Positions 62,993 to 64,000 of a stretch of DNA of 64,000 nucleotides are shown here, one piece after another (position 1 is the first letter of the stretch; each line of letters begins with the position of its first letter). Under the pieces are notes generated by a model that had not been told where the DNA came from, searched no databases, and saw only the letters and a program-made list of their open reading frames with translations. A program made the translations under genes and the position numbers. The stretch is taken from assembly GCF_014644435.1 (NCBI RefSeq), contig NZ_BMKR01000023.1:1-64000 (forward strand), given 5' to 3'. Source of the stretch: Paenibacillus albidus (lineage in GTDB: Bacteria > Bacillota > Bacilli > Paenibacillales > Paenibacillaceae).

Positions 62993-64000
62993 TTACTTAT
63001 ACAAAGACAGCAGCCCATGGGTGAGCTCGATCAGCTGGAGCAGCTTACGCGGGTCTTTGCCCGTAATCGATTCGATGCGCTTCAGGCGATATTGGAGCGT
63101 ATTGCGGTGGATATTCAGCTCGGCGGCGGTGCGGGCGACACTGCAATCCTGCTGGATGAAGCTGCGCAGGGTGTCCAGCAGATCGATGCTGTCTTCGAGC
63201 TTGCTGACGGCTTGGCTGGTATCGGTGAGCTTGGCATGGCTGAATCTGACGAGAAATTCTACTTCTTCATAGCCGATTGTCTGTGACGGCGGCCGCAGGG
63301 CCAGCAGAACGTTCATGGCGGACTGGGCCTGCCGGAAGCTCTCCCCAATGTTGCCCTCCAGACGGCCGGAGGCAATCCGCGCTTGAGGTTGATCCTCCAC
63401 CAGCTGGGCGAGGAGACGGGCCGGGTAGGGATCATTTTGCAAGAGCAGCAGATGGGTATCTCCCTGAATGACGAACGACGGATAGCGCAGCAGCAGCTTG
63501 GAGATCCGGTCGTCGACCTGGAGATGTCTGATATAGAATACGATGGTTGGCAGAGCCAAGTCCAGGTTGTAGGGGACGGCTTCTTTGCGCAGCTTCTGGG
63601 AGTAGGTACCCTGGTGGGCGAGCAGCATCTCTATGAACACCTTCGTGCGGTTGGCCTCATGGGCCAGGTTCTGGAGGGCAGTCTTCTGCTCGATCAAGAG
63701 CGAGACGGTGGTTCGTACTATATTACAAAAAGGACGGACCTCGTCCGGATTGCCCGAAATCCCGATGACACCGACACGCTGCTGGTCAATGACGATGGGC
63801 TCGTTGGTGCCCTTTTTCTCAAAACGGCTGTCTTCCCAGACCTCGATCATCCGTCCGGTCTCCAGTGCCTTGACCGCGCCCGAATGAACCGTGCCGACCC
63901 GCTCCTTCCGGCCGCTGCCGACGATCACACCCTGCTCGTTCATGATGTTGATGTTGTAGGGAATATCCTGCATCATTTTATCGACAATCTCTTGTGCCTG
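62993..64000 (-). CDS. cdaR: CdaR-type sugar diacid regulator (5' end outside window)
   Basis: The visible 335 residues include the N-terminal sugar diacid recognition domain (IVDKMMQDIPYNINIMNEQG, GSGRKERVGTVHSGA), a middle GGDEF-like region, and the C-terminal helix-turn-helix with LNIHRNTLQYRLKRIESITG, typical of PucR/CdaR. The frame stays open to the window edge, so the true start lies beyond 64000. CdaR activates glycerate, galactarate and glucarate genes in E. coli. It is convergent with glxK and probably controls it through the operator at 60170. Confidence 0.92.
   Translation of the reverse strand, partial: QAQEIVDKMMQDIPYNINIMNEQGVIVGSGRKERVGTVHSGAVKALETGRMIEVWEDSRFEKKGTNEPIVIDQQRVGVIGISGNPDEVRPFCNIVRTTVSLLIEQKTALQNLAHEANRTKVFIEMLLAHQGTYSQKLRKEAVPYNLDLALPTIVFYIRHLQVDDRISKLLLRYPSFVIQGDTHLLLLQNDPYPARLLAQLVEDQPQARIASGRLEGNIGESFRQAQSAMNVLLALRPPSQTIGYEEVEFLVRFSHAKLTDTSQAVSKLEDSIDLLDTLRSFIQQDCSVARTAAELNIHRNTLQYRLKRIESITGKDPRKLLQLIELTHGLLSLYK

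Noticed and set aside
1..64000. Mobile elements, prophage or CRISPR arrays
   Set aside because: No transposase, integrase, Cas gene, terminal inverted repeat or regular repeat-spacer series was seen; the conserved origin-region gene order is intact.

Overview
The window is chromosomal DNA from an endospore-forming Firmicute, most likely Paenibacillus, and it spans the replication origin. The evidence is the gene set and order (rpmH, dnaA, dnaN, yaaA, recF, remB, gyrB, gyrA on one side; rnpA, yidC, jag, mnmE, mnmG, rsmG, noc, soj, spo0J on the other), the spore-linked genes (yheC-like, yyaC, dacF-like), the moderate GC content and the strong AGGAGG-type ribosome binding sites. No mobile element, CRISPR array or prophage was seen.

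Layout. At 1-180 two tandem promoters fire leftwards out of the window, probably into a ribosomal RNA operon. From 0.27 to 11.9 kb almost all genes are on the minus strand (HD-GYP gene, gyrA, gyrB, remB, recF, yaaA, dnaN, dnaA), co-directional with the leftward fork; only the yheC-like gene between gyrB and gyrA is head-on. The bipartite oriC flanks dnaA: a DnaA-box cluster at 12.0-12.4 kb and, after dnaA, the opening element at 10.45-10.57 kb (DnaA boxes, GC-rich block, DnaA-trios, AT-rich tract). From rpmH (12.6 kb) onwards genes are mostly on the plus strand: tRNA modification and ribosome-related genes, then chromosome segregation (noc, soj, spo0J with two parS sites), a cysteine-desulfurase-like enzyme, yyaC, a DUF3343 gene, a mechanosensitive channel, tRNA-Ser(CGA), and the rpsF-ssb-rpsR operon.

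From 28.4 to 30.9 kb a MutS2-like ATPase that lacks the Smr nuclease domain sits behind a leader with its own promoter, a seven-codon leader peptide, mutually exclusive RNA helices and two intrinsic terminators. This looks like an attenuation-controlled, perhaps translation-sensing, system and is the most interesting locus here.

The rest: an oligopeptide-binding lipoprotein, a DacF-like carboxypeptidase, an LCP cell-wall ligase with a structured leader, a CBS protein, the mazG-like / DUF2232 / gdpP / rplI / dnaB / purA cluster, an M23 endopeptidase, the walRKHIJ cell-wall signalling operon with an htrA-type protease, two cold-shock type small genes, the cydABDC cytochrome bd operon behind two FNR-like boxes, and a gntP-glycerate kinase pair with a palindromic operator and a convergent cdaR-type regulator cut by the right edge.
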